Assembly: GCA_964636685.1 (NCBI GenBank)
Contig: CAZWUK010000022.1
Location: forward strand, 1-28,538
Source: CAZWUK01 sp964636685
Lineage (GTDB): Bacteria > Bacillota > Clostridia > Christensenellales > CAG-138
DNA length: 28,538 nucleotides
Direction: 5' to 3'
Both the position numbers and the translations under genes were made by a program. The notes beneath the pieces were generated by a model. The model was not told the DNA's origin and ran no database searches. It saw nothing but the letters and a program-made list of their open reading frames with translations. Positions 14,935 to 23,687 of this stretch are shown piece by piece. Positions within the stretch are counted from its first letter, which is position 1; every line of letters starts with the position of its first letter.

Positions 14935-17824
14935 TTATCTTTTGACTTCTTCCACAACGAACGCTTCGATAATGTCGCCTTCGTTGATATCGTTGAAGTT
15001 CTCAATGCCGATACCGCACTCATAGCCGGTAGCGACCTCTTTTACGTCGTCCTTAAAGCGCTTGAGCGACGCGATCTTACCCTCGTGTACGACGATACCG
15101 CCGCGCACAACGCGCACCTGTGCGTTTCTCGATACCTTGCCGTCCTGCACATAACCGCCGGCGATCGTGCCCACGCCGCTCACACGGAACGTACTGCGCA
15201 CCTCGATGTGCCCAAGCTCCGTTTCCTTGAAAACAGGCTTGAACAAGCCCTTCATGGCGTTCTGCACATCCTCGATGGCATTGTAGATGATGCGATAGGT
15301 ACGCATATCCACGTTTTCGCGCTCGGCTGCCGCCTTTGCGGTGCTGTCCGGACGAACGTTAAAGCCAATGACAATGGCGTTGGACGCGGACGCGAACATG
15401 ATGTCCGATCCGGTGATCGCGCCGACGCCGCCATGAATGCAGCGCACGCGCACTTCTTCGTTGGAGAGCTTTTCGAGCGCCTGCTTGACCGCCTCCACAG
15501 AACCGTGAACGTCGGCTTTGACGATAATGTTGAGATCCTTCAAATCGCCCTCTGCCATCTGGTTGAACAGATCGTCCAGAGAAACCTTGGAAAGATTCTT
15601 GAGCTGCGCGGCCTTGATCTTGTCGCGGCGCTCCTCTGCCACCTGGCGGGAGAGCTTGTCGATCTCGGCAACGTTGAGCACGTCTCCCGCATCCGGCACA
15701 TCGCTGAAGCCCAGCACCTCCACAGGCGTGGAAGGGCCGGCTTCGTTGACCACGCGGCCGCGGTCATCGAGCATGCCGCGCACGCGGCCGTAGGTCGTGC
15801 CTGCAACGATGGTATCGCCTTTGTGCAGCGTACCGTTTTGCACAAGCACCGTCGCGATCGGGCCTCTGCCCTTATCCAGACGAGCTTCGATGATCGTGCC
15901 TTTTGCAAGGCGCGAGGGGTTTGCCTTCAGTTCCAGAACGTCTGACTGCAAGAGCACCATTTCCAGCAAAGTGTCCAGATTCATCTGCGTTTTTGCGGAA
16001 ACCGGGACGCAAATCGTTGTGCCGCCCCACTCCTCCGGTACAAGCTCATATTCAGTGAGTTGCTGCTTGACACGTTCAGGGTCTGCTTCGTGGCGATCCA
16101 TTTTGTTGATCGCAACCACGATCGGAACGCCTGCCGCTTTGGCGTGATTGATGGCTTCCACCGTCTGCGGCATGATGCCGTCATCCGCCGCGACCACCAG
16201 AATGACAATATCCGTCACCTGCGCGCCGCGGGCACGCATAGAGGTGAACGCTTCGTGACCCGGCGTATCGATAAATGTGATCTGTCTGCCCTTGCAGCTG
16301 ACCGTATACGCGCCGATATGCTGCGTAATGCCGCCGGCCTCGCCGCTGGTGACGCTGCTGTTTCGAATCGCGTCGAGCAGAGAGGTTTTGCCGTGATCGA
16401 CATGCCCCATGATCGTTACCACGGGCGGGCGTGTCACCAGCGTCTCCGGTGCGTCCATATCATCCGCGCTGTCGCTCAATACCTCCTCAAAGGACTTTGC
16501 GATCTTCAATTCCAGTTCAATGCCGTAATCCGACGCGATCAACTCGCAGGTGTCAAAATCGATCTCCTGATTGATTGTCGCCATGATGCCCAGCATAAAG
16601 AGTTTTTTGATGATCTCCGCTGCCGGCTTTCCGATCTTTTCGGAAAGCTCCTTTACCGTGATCGTCTCCGTTGTAATCACCGCCTTTTCTATCACTACAG
16701 GTTCGGGGCGATGAATGATCTGCTGTTTTCCGCGCTTTCCGCGGCGCGCGCCCATGGGACTATCCTCATCCCAACCGCCGGCGGTTGGAGCAAGTTCTCG
16801 CTGCAGCGCTTTCTTATTCTTTGCTTTTTTATCGCCTTCGTGGTTATTCCGAACATAAGATGTTTTGTTTGGGTCGTAATTGCTTACGCGCTCCTTGGTC
16901 ACGCCGGTCGCCGGTGCGGCAGCAGTCGTGCGCGGAGCGCCATTCTGCGGGCGCTGTTGAAAACCGCCCTGCTGCGGGCGCTGTTGAAAACCGCCCTGCT
17001 GCGGACGCTGCTGGTAGCCGCCCTGCTGCTGCGGACGCTGCTGATAGCCGCCCTGCTGCTGCGGACGCTGCTGGTAGCCGCCCTGCTGCTGCGGACGCTG
17101 CTGGTAGCCGCCCTGCTGCTGCGGACGCTNNNNNNNNNNNNNNNNNNNNNNNNNNNNNNNNNNNNNNNNNNNNNNNNNNNNNNNNNNNNNNNNNNNNNNN
17201 NNNNNNNNNNNNNNNNNNNNNNNNNNNNNCGCCCTGCTGCTGCGGACGCTGCTGGTAGCCGCCCTGCTGCTGCGGACGCTGCTGATAGCCGCCCTGCTGC
17301 GAATAGCCATTTTGCGACTGCGGGGGGCGCCGTGTATTCTGGCTGTCCGGTTGTGAAATGACATGCGCCTCATAGGCGGGCTTTTTCTTGGCGGCTTCAT
17401 CCGAACGCGCTTCTTGTTCTGCGGGTTTTTCCGCCTGAACAGGCGCCTTCGATTCTTCCGCAGGCGCGGGTACCTCAAGCTTCTCCGCTGCAGGCTGCTG
17501 CACGGGAGCCTCTTTCTTCTCTTCTTTCGGTTCTGCGGGCGCCGGCGCTGGGATATCGGCAGCAAGCTCCGCTTCGTCGCGGCCGCCGACATGAACGGCC
17601 AGATCCTCTGTCGAAGCCAAAACCTCGCGCAGTCTCTCCTGTCGTTCCTGCTCCTGTCGCGCTTTACGATCCGCGGCTTCCTTGTCCAGAAGCGTCTTCT
17701 CGGCCGTTTTTACCTTGCCGAGCAGCTCGCCGACCGCATTTTGAGACTGTCCGAGACGATCCAGCATCGTCTTCACATTCTCTTGCAGTCCGCCTGCTGT
17801 TTCCAGTAAATTTGTTTTTGCCAT
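14935..17824 (-). CDS. infB: Translation initiation factor IF-2 (split by an assembly gap)
   Basis: The N-terminal part (17824-17230) and C-terminal part (17129-14935) are separated by 100 N and fall in different frames only because 100 is not a multiple of three. The two parts encode at least about 930 residues. From the N-terminus: an IF2_N-like helical segment, a long Ala/Glu/Pro/Lys-rich linker, a Gly-Gly-Tyr-Gln-Gln-Arg-Pro-Gln-rich repeat region, a second IF2_N segment (VKELSEKIGKPAAEIIKKLF) and the GTPase domain with GHVDHGKTSLL, DTPGHEAF, NKMD and SAK. The beta-barrel and C-terminal domains that bind fMet-tRNA follow. IF-2 places initiator tRNA on the 30S and promotes subunit joining. 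It starts 6 bases after ylxQ with only a weak ribosome binding site, so coupling is likely. Confidence 0.96.
16943..17300 (-). repeat. 30-bp tandem repeat in infB
   Basis: The unit encodes Gly-Gly-Tyr-Gln-Gln-Arg-Pro-Gln-Gln-Gln. Four or so near-identical units lie left of the gap and two right of it, differing mainly at a TGGTAG/TGATAG site. Towards 16943 the units shorten to 27 bases (GGYQQRPQQ, then GGFQQRPQQ) and become divergent. The near-identity of the central copies indicates recent expansion or gene-conversion-like homogenisation. The true copy number is hidden by the gap. Confidence 0.93.
17130..17229. other. Assembly gap of 100 N inside the infB repeat
   Basis: Exactly 100 N is the usual placeholder for unknown length. 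The left edge ends 22 bases into a repeat unit and the right edge begins at base 2 of a unit. A gap-free array therefore needs 9 + 30n bases here, which would restore the infB frame. Confidence 0.95.
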
Positions 17825-17830
17825 AATTCT

Positions 17831-18160
17831 TTATACCCCCGCATTTATGCCTTCGGAACGCGGCTGTGCTTCCAAGGCATTCTGTATCAATTTGGTGAAA
17901 TTTACATCGGTGATGCCGGCGATCATTCGCGCCGGCTTTCCGATCGCAACGCCCAGCTCCGCCATGCTGTGCAGCGGAACGCCAGCGTTCATACACATTC
18001 TCTTATAGCGTTCCCCGGTGCTCTCGGAAACTGCCGCATCGATCAGCACCAGATAGAGTTTTCCGGCTTTCAGCGCCTTTTCGACCGAAAAATCTCCGGA
18101 AACGCACTTGCCGGCCTTCATGGACAAACCGACCGCGTTAGCGATTTTCTGCTGCGCCAT
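17831..18160 (-). CDS. ylxQ: L7Ae/L30e family RNA-binding protein YlxQ
   Basis: A 109-aa protein of the L7Ae/L30e/S12e/Gadd45 fold, a kink-turn RNA binder conserved between nusA and infB in Firmicutes. Family blocks are IANAVGLSMKAGKCVSGD near the start and KLYLVLIDAAVSESTGERY. Its function is ribosome-associated but not well defined. A TTG two codons upstream (18164-18166) is in frame, but ATG 18158-18160 has better spacing (9 bases) to AAAGG. It overlaps the end of ylxR by 23 bases, so the pair is probably translationally coupled. Confidence 0.92.
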   Translation of the reverse strand: MAQQKIANAVGLSMKAGKCVSGDFSVEKALKAGKLYLVLIDAAVSESTGERYKRMCMNAGVPLHSMAELGVAIGKPARMIAGITDVNFTKLIQNALEAQPRSEGINAGV

Positions 18161-18416
18161 CCGCAAACGCCTTTCTCAGTGATTCTGTCACATCGTCGCC
18201 GATTTTTTGCTCCAGCGCACGCTCCAAGGCCCGTGTTTTGATCGCCTTCTCCAAGCACTCCACGCTTCTGCACAGGTAGGCGCCTCTGCCGTTGGCTCGA
18301 CCCGTCGTATCCAGTACGACGCTGCCTTCGGGCGTGCGCACAATCCGCGCAAGATCCTTTTTGGGCTGCATTTGCCGGCAGGCAACGCACATCCGCATGG
18401 GAACCTTTTTCGGCAA
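18138..18416 (-). CDS. ylxR: YlxR/DUF448 RNA-binding protein (RnpM)
   Basis: A 92-aa protein of the YlxR family, reported to bind the RNase P RNA and modulate it (name RnpM). KVPMRMCVACRQMQPKKDLARIV and the signature GRANGRGAYLCRSVEC are present. The predicted start is TTG at 18414-18416 (M-P-K-K-V-P), 3 bases past the nusA stop, with GAGGA 7 bases upstream inside the end of nusA. The next ATG (M-R-M-C-V-A-C) would trim the conserved basic N-terminus, so the TTG start is preferred. Confidence 0.93.
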   Translation of the reverse strand: MPKKVPMRMCVACRQMQPKKDLARIVRTPEGSVVLDTTGRANGRGAYLCRSVECLEKAIKTRALERALEQKIGDDVTESLRKAFADGAAENR

Positions 18417-18419
18417 CGC

Positions 18420-19523
18420 TTATTCCTCGCTTTCCGTCTCCGCTTCCATTGCGTCCGCGGCTGTATCGTCAAAAATCGAATCCATCGCCTCTTCGGCCTG
18501 CGACTGATTCTTGATGTCGATCTTCCAACCGGTCAGCTTTGCGGCAAGGCGCGCGTTCTGCCCTTCTTTGCCGATGGCAAGGGAGAGCTGATTGTCCGGC
18601 ACGATGACCTTGGCCGCCTTTTCTTCTTCGTTGATGTAGACCATGAGCACCTTGGCAGGGCTCAAGGACTTTGCAATATACACAGCGGAATCGGAATCCC
18701 ACTCGATAATGTCGATCTTCTCGTTATGCAGCTCGTTGACGATGCGCTCCACGCGCGCGCCGCGCTGACCGACGCAAGCGCCTACCGCGTCCACCTGCAT
18801 ATCAGTGGAATGCACGGCGACCTTGGTGCGAAAGCCCGCCTCACGCGCAATGGACTTAATCTGCACGACGCCGCTCTGAATCTCCGGCACTTCCAGCTCA
18901 AACAGGCGCTTCACAAGGCCCGGATGCGTTCTGGACACCACGACCTGCGGCCCTTTGTTTTCACGCCGCACCTCCAGAACATAGACCTTGAGTCGGTCGT
19001 TGTTCTCGTAGGTTTCGCCGGGGATCATCTCGTTGGCGTTCAAAATACCGTCGGTCTTTCCCAGTTCCACGTATGCGTTGCCCTTTTCCACACGCTGCAC
19101 GATCGCGGTGAGAACCTCGTTCTCTTTTTCAACATATTCTTCGTAGATCACGCCGCGTTCCGCTTCCCGAATGCGCTGAACCACGACCTGCTTTGCCGTC
19201 TGTGCGGCAATGCGGCCAAAGTCGCGCGCTTTCACTTCTTCTTCCAGAACATCGCCGATCTCGTACAGTGCGTTGACCTTCTTTGCATCGGCAAGCGTGA
19301 TCTCGCTGTGCGGATTCTCGACGGTTTCAACGACTGCCTTTGAGGCAAATATCTGGATATCGCCCGTTTCGGGATCGACCTCGGCACGAACGTTGGCAGA
19401 GGTACCGTAATTTCTCTTATACGCCGAGATCAGCGCGGCTTCAATGGCGGAGATCAAAATATCCTTGCTGATTCCGCGCTCCTTTTCCAATGCGTTCAGT
19501 GCTTCGATAAACGCTGCGTTCAT
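18420..19523 (-). CDS. nusA: Transcription termination/antitermination factor NusA
   Basis: A 367-aa NusA of the short Firmicutes type, without the extra acidic repeats of proteobacteria. In order: an N-terminal RNA-polymerase-binding domain, an S1 domain (about 130-200, EVLTAIVQRVEKGNAYVELG), KH1 with the VGACVGQRGARVERI motif and KH2 with LAIGKEGQNARLAAKLTGW. A short acidic tail closes it. It promotes pausing and intrinsic termination and joins antitermination complexes. AGGAAG precedes the ATG by 4 bases. It lies 15 bases after rimP, with which it is conserved in almost all bacteria. Confidence 0.98.
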   Translation of the reverse strand: MNAAFIEALNALEKERGISKDILISAIEAALISAYKRNYGTSANVRAEVDPETGDIQIFASKAVVETVENPHSEITLADAKKVNALYEIGDVLEEEVKARDFGRIAAQTAKQVVVQRIREAERGVIYEEYVEKENEVLTAIVQRVEKGNAYVELGKTDGILNANEMIPGETYENNDRLKVYVLEVRRENKGPQVVVSRTHPGLVKRLFELEVPEIQSGVVQIKSIAREAGFRTKVAVHSTDMQVDAVGACVGQRGARVERIVNELHNEKIDIIEWDSDSAVYIAKSLSPAKVLMVYINEEEKAAKVIVPDNQLSLAIGKEGQNARLAAKLTGWKIDIKNQSQAEEAMDSIFDDTAADAMEAETESEE

Positions 19524-19538
19524 TTTTCTTCCTGCTCC

Positions 19539-19994
19539 TTAAAATCTGATATTTGGTTTCACCAACGCTGCATCCTTGCGCAGGAAGGTGATCTGCTCTG
19601 CTTTCTCATCTACGACGGTAAACTTTTCTCCGTCAAAGGATTCCAGCATACCGATATATTCTTTTTTTCCGTTCAGGGGCATGTACAGCTTGACAACAAG
19701 CTCCGTCCCCAAATTGCGCTGAAAATCAGCGTCCTTTTTCAGAGGGCGGTCGATGCCGAGTGAAGAAACCGACAAGTAATACTGTTGCGCAATCGGGTCT
19801 TTTTCATCCAACACCGGATCGACAGCACGGCTGACCGTCTCGCAATCGTCGATCGTGACGCCGCCCTCTTTGTTGATGAAGAGCGTCAACACCCAATCGC
19901 CATACTCCTTGACAAATTCGACGTCGCACAATTCATATCCCAGCGCCGTCACCGTATCCTTCACAATGGACTCCACAAGCTCTGTTGTTTTCAA
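19539..19994 (-). CDS. rimP: Ribosome maturation factor RimP
   Basis: A 151-aa two-domain protein needed for 30S maturation. The family signature DCETVSRAVDPVLDEKDP and the SSLGIDRPLKKDADFQRNLG segment in the middle are clear, followed by the small Sm-like C-terminal domain. The start is a TTG (19992-19994, M-K-T-T-E) with GGAGG 6 bases upstream. It is the first gene of the rimP-nusA-infB operon, and a hairpin (20020-20040) and promoter-like boxes (20069-20097) lie ahead of it. Confidence 0.97.
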   Translation of the reverse strand: MKTTELVESIVKDTVTALGYELCDVEFVKEYGDWVLTLFINKEGGVTIDDCETVSRAVDPVLDEKDPIAQQYYLSVSSLGIDRPLKKDADFQRNLGTELVVKLYMPLNGKKEYIGMLESFDGEKFTVVDEKAEQITFLRKDAALVKPNIRF

Positions 19995-20019
19995 AAAATT
20001 CCTCCGCTATCAAAATGAA

Positions 20020-20040
20020 AGAGTGGGATTTCCCCACTCT
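20020..20040 (-). terminator. Leader hairpin before rimP
   Basis: On the minus strand AGAGTGGG and CCCACTCT pair perfectly (8 bp) around a 5-base loop and are followed by TTCATTTTG. It sits between the rimP promoter and its ribosome binding site, so it could act as an attenuator. It could equally end transcripts from pgsA. The T run is interrupted, so full termination is doubtful. Confidence 0.5.
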
Positions 20041-20068
20041 CACACATTTGTTCCTCGCCAACAGAATC

Positions 20069-20097
20069 AGTGTAGCATAAACGTACTGCAAATGCAA
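20069..20097 (-). promoter_or_regulatory. Candidate promoter of the rimP-nusA-infB operon
   Basis: On the minus strand TTGCAT (20092-20097) and TACACT (20069-20074) are 17 bases apart, and TGC before TACACT gives an extended -10. The -35 box is a poor match and the -10 matches four of six. Its place, 5 bases after the pgsA stop and about 75 bases before the rimP start, supports it. Confidence 0.5.
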
Positions 20098-20102
20098 TAC
20101 TT

Positions 20103-20657
20103 TTATGCCTTTTCTACGCGTTGTTTCCGCCCGAATGCACGCGGCAGCTGCACGCAGCCGTAATGGATCAGCGCAACATAGCTGGACACGGTCGCCGCAA
20201 TCAATACGTACAGGTTGAACGGCTCAATCTGACGGAATATGAACGACAGCATCGACAGCAATATGCCAACGGCAAATAATCCTGTCGGGATTTTCCCGAA
20301 CCAGTCGGAAAAGGCAACGACCTTGCGCCGTACCATAAAAATCCCGCCGATCAGCATCAAAATTTCTTTGACGCCAACAAGGATAAACAGAACCAGATAC
20401 ACAGGGAGCCGCTTGCCAAAGTAAATACACACCAATGCGGCAATCACCATCATCTTGTCGGCAAGCGGATCCAAAAGCTTCCCGACATCTGTAATCCAGC
20501 CATGTTTCCTTGCCAGCTGCCCGTCGAGTATGTCCGTTAGAAACGCCAGCACATACACGGCAAGGGCAGATATATATCTGCCCTTTGTAAACAGCCAAAT
20601 GAATACGCCCACCATTGCAATACGCAGCGCGGACAAGATGTTTGGTATCTGGCGCAT
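20103..20657 (-). CDS. pgsA: CDP-diacylglycerol-glycerol-3-phosphate 3-phosphatidyltransferase
   Basis: A 184-aa membrane enzyme that makes phosphatidylglycerophosphate, the first committed step to phosphatidylglycerol. The CDP-alcohol phosphotransferase motif is complete: D42-x-x-D45-G46-x-x-A49-R50, then eight residues, G59-x3-D63-x3-D67 (TDILDGQLAR, VGKLLDPLADK). Several hydrophobic helices span the chain. The ATG overlaps the oadA stop as TAATG, with AGGAG 6 bases upstream, so it is translationally coupled to oxaloacetate decarboxylase, an unusual partner. Cardiolipin synthase of the same superfamily is possible, but the length and N-terminal NILSALRI favour PgsA. Confidence 0.93.
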   Translation of the reverse strand: MRQIPNILSALRIAMVGVFIWLFTKGRYISALAVYVLAFLTDILDGQLARKHGWITDVGKLLDPLADKMMVIAALVCIYFGKRLPVYLVLFILVGVKEILMLIGGIFMVRRKVVAFSDWFGKIPTGLFAVGILLSMLSFIFRQIEPFNLYVLIAATVSSYVALIHYGCVQLPRAFGRKQRVEKA

Positions 20658-22083
20658 TAGATGCTCCTATCCTCCACGAACAATGTCTGTACCGCATCCG
20701 GATCAAATATCGACGGTTTGTCGCGCTTCTCGAAGAATTTCATCGCAACCTGCGGGAACAGTGCATAGCTGAGCACATCCTCCTCTTGCTTGATGTGATC
20801 CTTGATCTCCTCGCGGTACTTGTCAAGCTCCGGTTGCAGGAGGTCTGCCGGGCGGCAGGTGATGACCGTTTCGTCGCCGATAGCCTTTTTGCGCACCTCC
20901 TCGTTCACCTTGCCGGGAAGACGGCCGTATTCGCCGTGCAGCAGCGCTTTGGATTCCTTGGTGAACATCTTATAGCGTTCCCCGGAAAGAACGTTCAGCA
21001 CAGCCTGCGATCCGACGATCTGGCTGGTCGGGGTGACCAGCGGCGGGTAGCCGAGCTCCTTGCGGNNNNNNNNNNATAGCCAAAGTCCTCGCGCACGCGC
21101 GGAACCTCGGCCAACACGTCGTAATACTTATCCTCGGCGTTTGCCTGCTTGAGCTGGGAGATCAGGTTGGAGAGCATACCGCCCGGCACCTGATAGAGCA
21201 GGGTGTTGGTATCGACCTTGAGCGCCTTGGTGGAGATGGTGCCGTCCTTTAGCATGCGCTCGGCAACGGGACGCATGATCTTGGCCGCCTCGGAAAGCTT
21301 CTCAAGATCCAGACCGGTGTCGCGCTCGGTACCCGCAAGCGCCGCCACAAGCGGTTCGGTCGCCGGCTGGGAGGTGCCGTTGCCAAAGGGAGACAATGCG
21401 GTATCGACAATGTCAACGCCCGCCTGCGCCGCCATCAGATACGTCATATCGCCGGTACCGGTGGTGTTGTGCGTATGCAGATGAATCGGTACATCGACCT
21501 CTTTTTTGAGACGCTTGATAAGCGAATAGGCGGCCGACGGCAGTAAAAGGTTTGCCATATCCTTGATGCAGATGGTATCCGCGCCCATCTGTACGAGTTC
21601 CTTGGCAAGATTGATAAAGTAATCCTCGTCATGCACGGGGCTTACGGTATAGCTGATCGCGGGTTCGCAGATGCCGCCGTACTTCTTGGTGAACTTGATG
21701 GCGGATTCCAGGTTTCTCGGATCGTTCAACGCATCGAAAATACGGATGACGTCGATTCCGTTTTCGATCGCCTTGCGGCAGAACTGCTCCACCACGTCGT
21801 CGGCATAATGCTTGTATCCAAGGATGTTCTGTCCGCGGAAGAGCATTTGCAGCTTCGTGTTGGGCAGCGCCTTGCGCAGCGTTCTGAGCCGTTCCCAAGG
21901 ATCTTCGTTGAGAAAGCGCAGGCACGCGTCGAACGTCGCGCCTCCCCAGACCTCCAGAGACCAGTAGCCAATGCTGTCAAGCACTTCGCAGGCGGGCAGC
22001 ATATCTTCAATGCGCATGCGGGTCGCGGCTTGCGACTGATGCGCGTCACGCAGGATCGTATCGGTAATAGCAAGTTTATTCAT
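20657..22083 (-). CDS. oadA: Oxaloacetate decarboxylase alpha subunit (interrupted by 10 N)
   Basis: The carboxyltransferase subunit, related to pyruvate carboxylase, which moves CO2 from oxaloacetate to biotin. The upstream part (22083-21076) shows ITDTILRDAHQSQAATRMR, the metal/active-site regions with K174 (TICIKDMANL) and HLHTHNTTGTGD (about 201-212). The downstream part (21065-20657) continues with GYPPLVTPTSQIVGSQAVLN and the conserved carboxylase domain, ending V-E-D-R-S-I. The two parts are in different frames because of the 10 N. The carrier domain is not fused and is a separate gene upstream. About 470 residues fits a carrier-less alpha subunit. Together with the beta and gamma genes this indicates a Na+ pump rather than soluble pyruvate carboxylase. 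Confidence 0.88.
21066..21075. other. 10-N scaffold join inside oadA
   Basis: Ten N separate edges that encode overlapping versions of the same conserved stretch: R-E-D-F-G-Y on one side and R-K-E-L-G-Y on the other. They match at 13 of 19 bases. The placeholder is not a multiple of three. Confidence 0.9.
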
Positions 22084-22107
22084 ATCGTCAAAACACCTCT
22101 TTTCACA

Positions 22108-23265
22108 TTAGAACAGGGACAGGAACACACCGGCCGCTATCGCGCTGCCAATGACGCCTGCAACATTGGGACCCATCGCGTGCATGAGCAGGAAGTTGGA
22201 AGGATCTTCCTTCTGCCCCACCACTTGAGACACGCGCGCCGCCATCGGAACGGCCGAAACGCCGGCGCTGCCAATCAGCGGGTTGGTCTTCTTCTTTGTG
22301 AAAAGGTTGACAAATTTCACAAGAAGCACGCCGCCGGCAGTACCGAAGCCAAACGCCAGCACACCCAGGACAACGATCTTGATGGTTTGCCACGTCAGGA
22401 ATGTTTCCGCAGTCGCGGTCGCGCCGACCGTGACGCCAAGGAATATCGTGACAATGTTGATTAGTTCGTTCTGCATGGTCTTGGAAAGACGCTCGGTTAC
22501 GCCGCATTCCCTTGCAAGGTTGCCCAGCATCAGCGAGCCGATCAGCGACGCAGCGGAGGGCAGCAGCAGCGAAACGAATATGGTCACAACGATGGGGAAC
22601 AGAATCTTCTCGGTCTTGGAGACCTCGCGGAGCTGATCCATCTTGATCTTTCGTTCCTTCTTCGTCGTCAGTGCCTTCATAATAGGCGGCTGAATGACCG
22701 GCACAAGCGCCATATAGGAGTATGCCGCGACCGCGATGGGCCCGAGCAGTTCCGGCGCTAGCTTTGACGTGACCAGAATCGCCGTCGGGCCGTCCGCGCC
22801 GCCGATGATGCCAATGGAGGCAGCAGCAGCATTGGAAAAGCCCAGCAGCAGCGCCAGCGCAAACGCAACATAGATGCCAAGCTGCGCGGCTGCGCCGTAG
22901 ATCAGGCTCTTGGGGTTGGCAATCAAGGGGCCAAAGTCCGTCATGGCGCCCACGCCCATAAAGATCAGGCACGGATAAATGCCAAGCTTTACACCAAGGT
23001 ACAGGTAATCCAGCAGACCCGCCTGTTTGGGATCGCCCAGCATCGCCCAGTCGACATGCCCTTCGGCAAAAATTTCCGCGTGATACATCCCGGCGCCCGG
23101 CAGATTGGTCAAAAGCATACCGAAGGCGATGGGCAAAAGGAGCAGCGGCTCAAACTTCTTTACAATCGCCAAATAGAGCAAAAAGCATGCCACGAGTATC
23201 ATAATCAGGCTTAACGGAGAATCGACCACCTGATAAAACCCCGTGGTTTTTAGAAATTCTATCAT
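22108..23265 (-). CDS. oadB: Na+-translocating decarboxylase beta subunit
   Basis: A 385-aa integral membrane protein with about nine or more hydrophobic segments. This subunit removes CO2 from carboxybiotin and couples it to Na+ export. The invariant aspartate region GIIGGADGPTAI is intact (D158), as are GFSNAAAASIG just before it, the PCLIFMGVGAMTDFGPLIANP loop and the C-terminal GPNVAGVIGSAIAAGVF. OadB, GcdB and MmdB are close homologues, so the substrate is inferred from the neighbouring alpha subunit. It has GAGG 7 bases before ATG. It lies 16 bases after the biotin carrier and 24 before oadA. Confidence 0.95.
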   Translation of the reverse strand: MIEFLKTTGFYQVVDSPLSLIMILVACFLLYLAIVKKFEPLLLLPIAFGMLLTNLPGAGMYHAEIFAEGHVDWAMLGDPKQAGLLDYLYLGVKLGIYPCLIFMGVGAMTDFGPLIANPKSLIYGAAAQLGIYVAFALALLLGFSNAAAASIGIIGGADGPTAILVTSKLAPELLGPIAVAAYSYMALVPVIQPPIMKALTTKKERKIKMDQLREVSKTEKILFPIVVTIFVSLLLPSAASLIGSLMLGNLARECGVTERLSKTMQNELINIVTIFLGVTVGATATAETFLTWQTIKIVVLGVLAFGFGTAGGVLLVKFVNLFTKKKTNPLIGSAGVSAVPMAARVSQVVGQKEDPSNFLLMHAMGPNVAGVIGSAIAAGVFLSLF

Positions 23266-23281
23266 CGTCGTACCTCTTTAG

Positions 23282-23671
23282 TTACGCGATGGTGCAGAGA
23301 ACCGTACCCGTTTCTACCGTAGAACCCTTCTGCACGTTGACGCTCTGCGCTGTGCCGTCCACCGGCGCAAGAATCTCATTTTCCATCTTCATGGCTTCCA
23401 GAATCATCAGGACTTGTCCCTTCTTGATTGCGGCGCCATTGGTAATGTTGACCGAGAGGATCGTGCCCGGCATGGGCGCTTTGATCGCTTCGCCGCCAGC
23501 GGCGACAGCCGGCGCGGGTGCAGCTTTGGGCGTCTGCACGGCTGCGGGCGCTGCAGCGGGCGCGGACGCGGGTGCGGGTGCGGCGGCCTTGGGCGCCTGC
23601 GCCTGACCTTCCGTTTCCTCTACAGTAACCTTGTATTCCGTTCCATTGACATTGACATGAAAAGTACGCAT
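23282..23671 (-). CDS. Biotin carrier protein of the decarboxylase
   Basis: A 129-aa biotinyl-domain protein. Residues 1-17 form a short beta segment (MRTFHVNVNGTEYKVTV), about 22-60 an Ala/Pro-rich flexible swinging arm, and 61-129 the biotinyl domain with the attachment lysine K95 in LEAMKMENEI. It carries CO2 between the alpha and beta subunits. The frame is open 27 codons upstream. ATG 23669-23671 is chosen because GGAGG lies 9 bases before it and homologues begin with this strand. It corresponds to GcdC/MmdC-type carriers. Confidence 0.93.
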   Translation of the reverse strand: MRTFHVNVNGTEYKVTVEETEGQAQAPKAAAPAPASAPAAAPAAVQTPKAAPAPAVAAGGEAIKAPMPGTILSVNITNGAAIKKGQVLMILEAMKMENEILAPVDGTAQSVNVQKGSTVETGTVLCTIA

Positions 23672-23687
23672 CGTTCTTCCCCTCCAC

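Noticed and set aside
16943..17300. CRISPR array
   Set aside because: The repeats are directly adjacent, without spacers, and code in frame for a regular peptide unit within infB.
14506..17361. Long plus-strand open frames opposite rbfA and infB
   Set aside because: They lie antisense to conserved genes. The second is extended by the 30-bp repeat, which has no stop in several frames, and by the N run.
16844..17592. Two different minus-strand frames that seem to overlap in the infB repeat
   Set aside because: They are not overlapping genes. The 100-N placeholder shifts the frame by one base and the repeat is open in both frames. One infB gene explains everything.
20657..22083. Possible authentic frameshift or split oadA
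   Set aside because: The break coincides with 10 N, and both halves match the family right up to the gap, so an assembly cause is far more likely than mutation.
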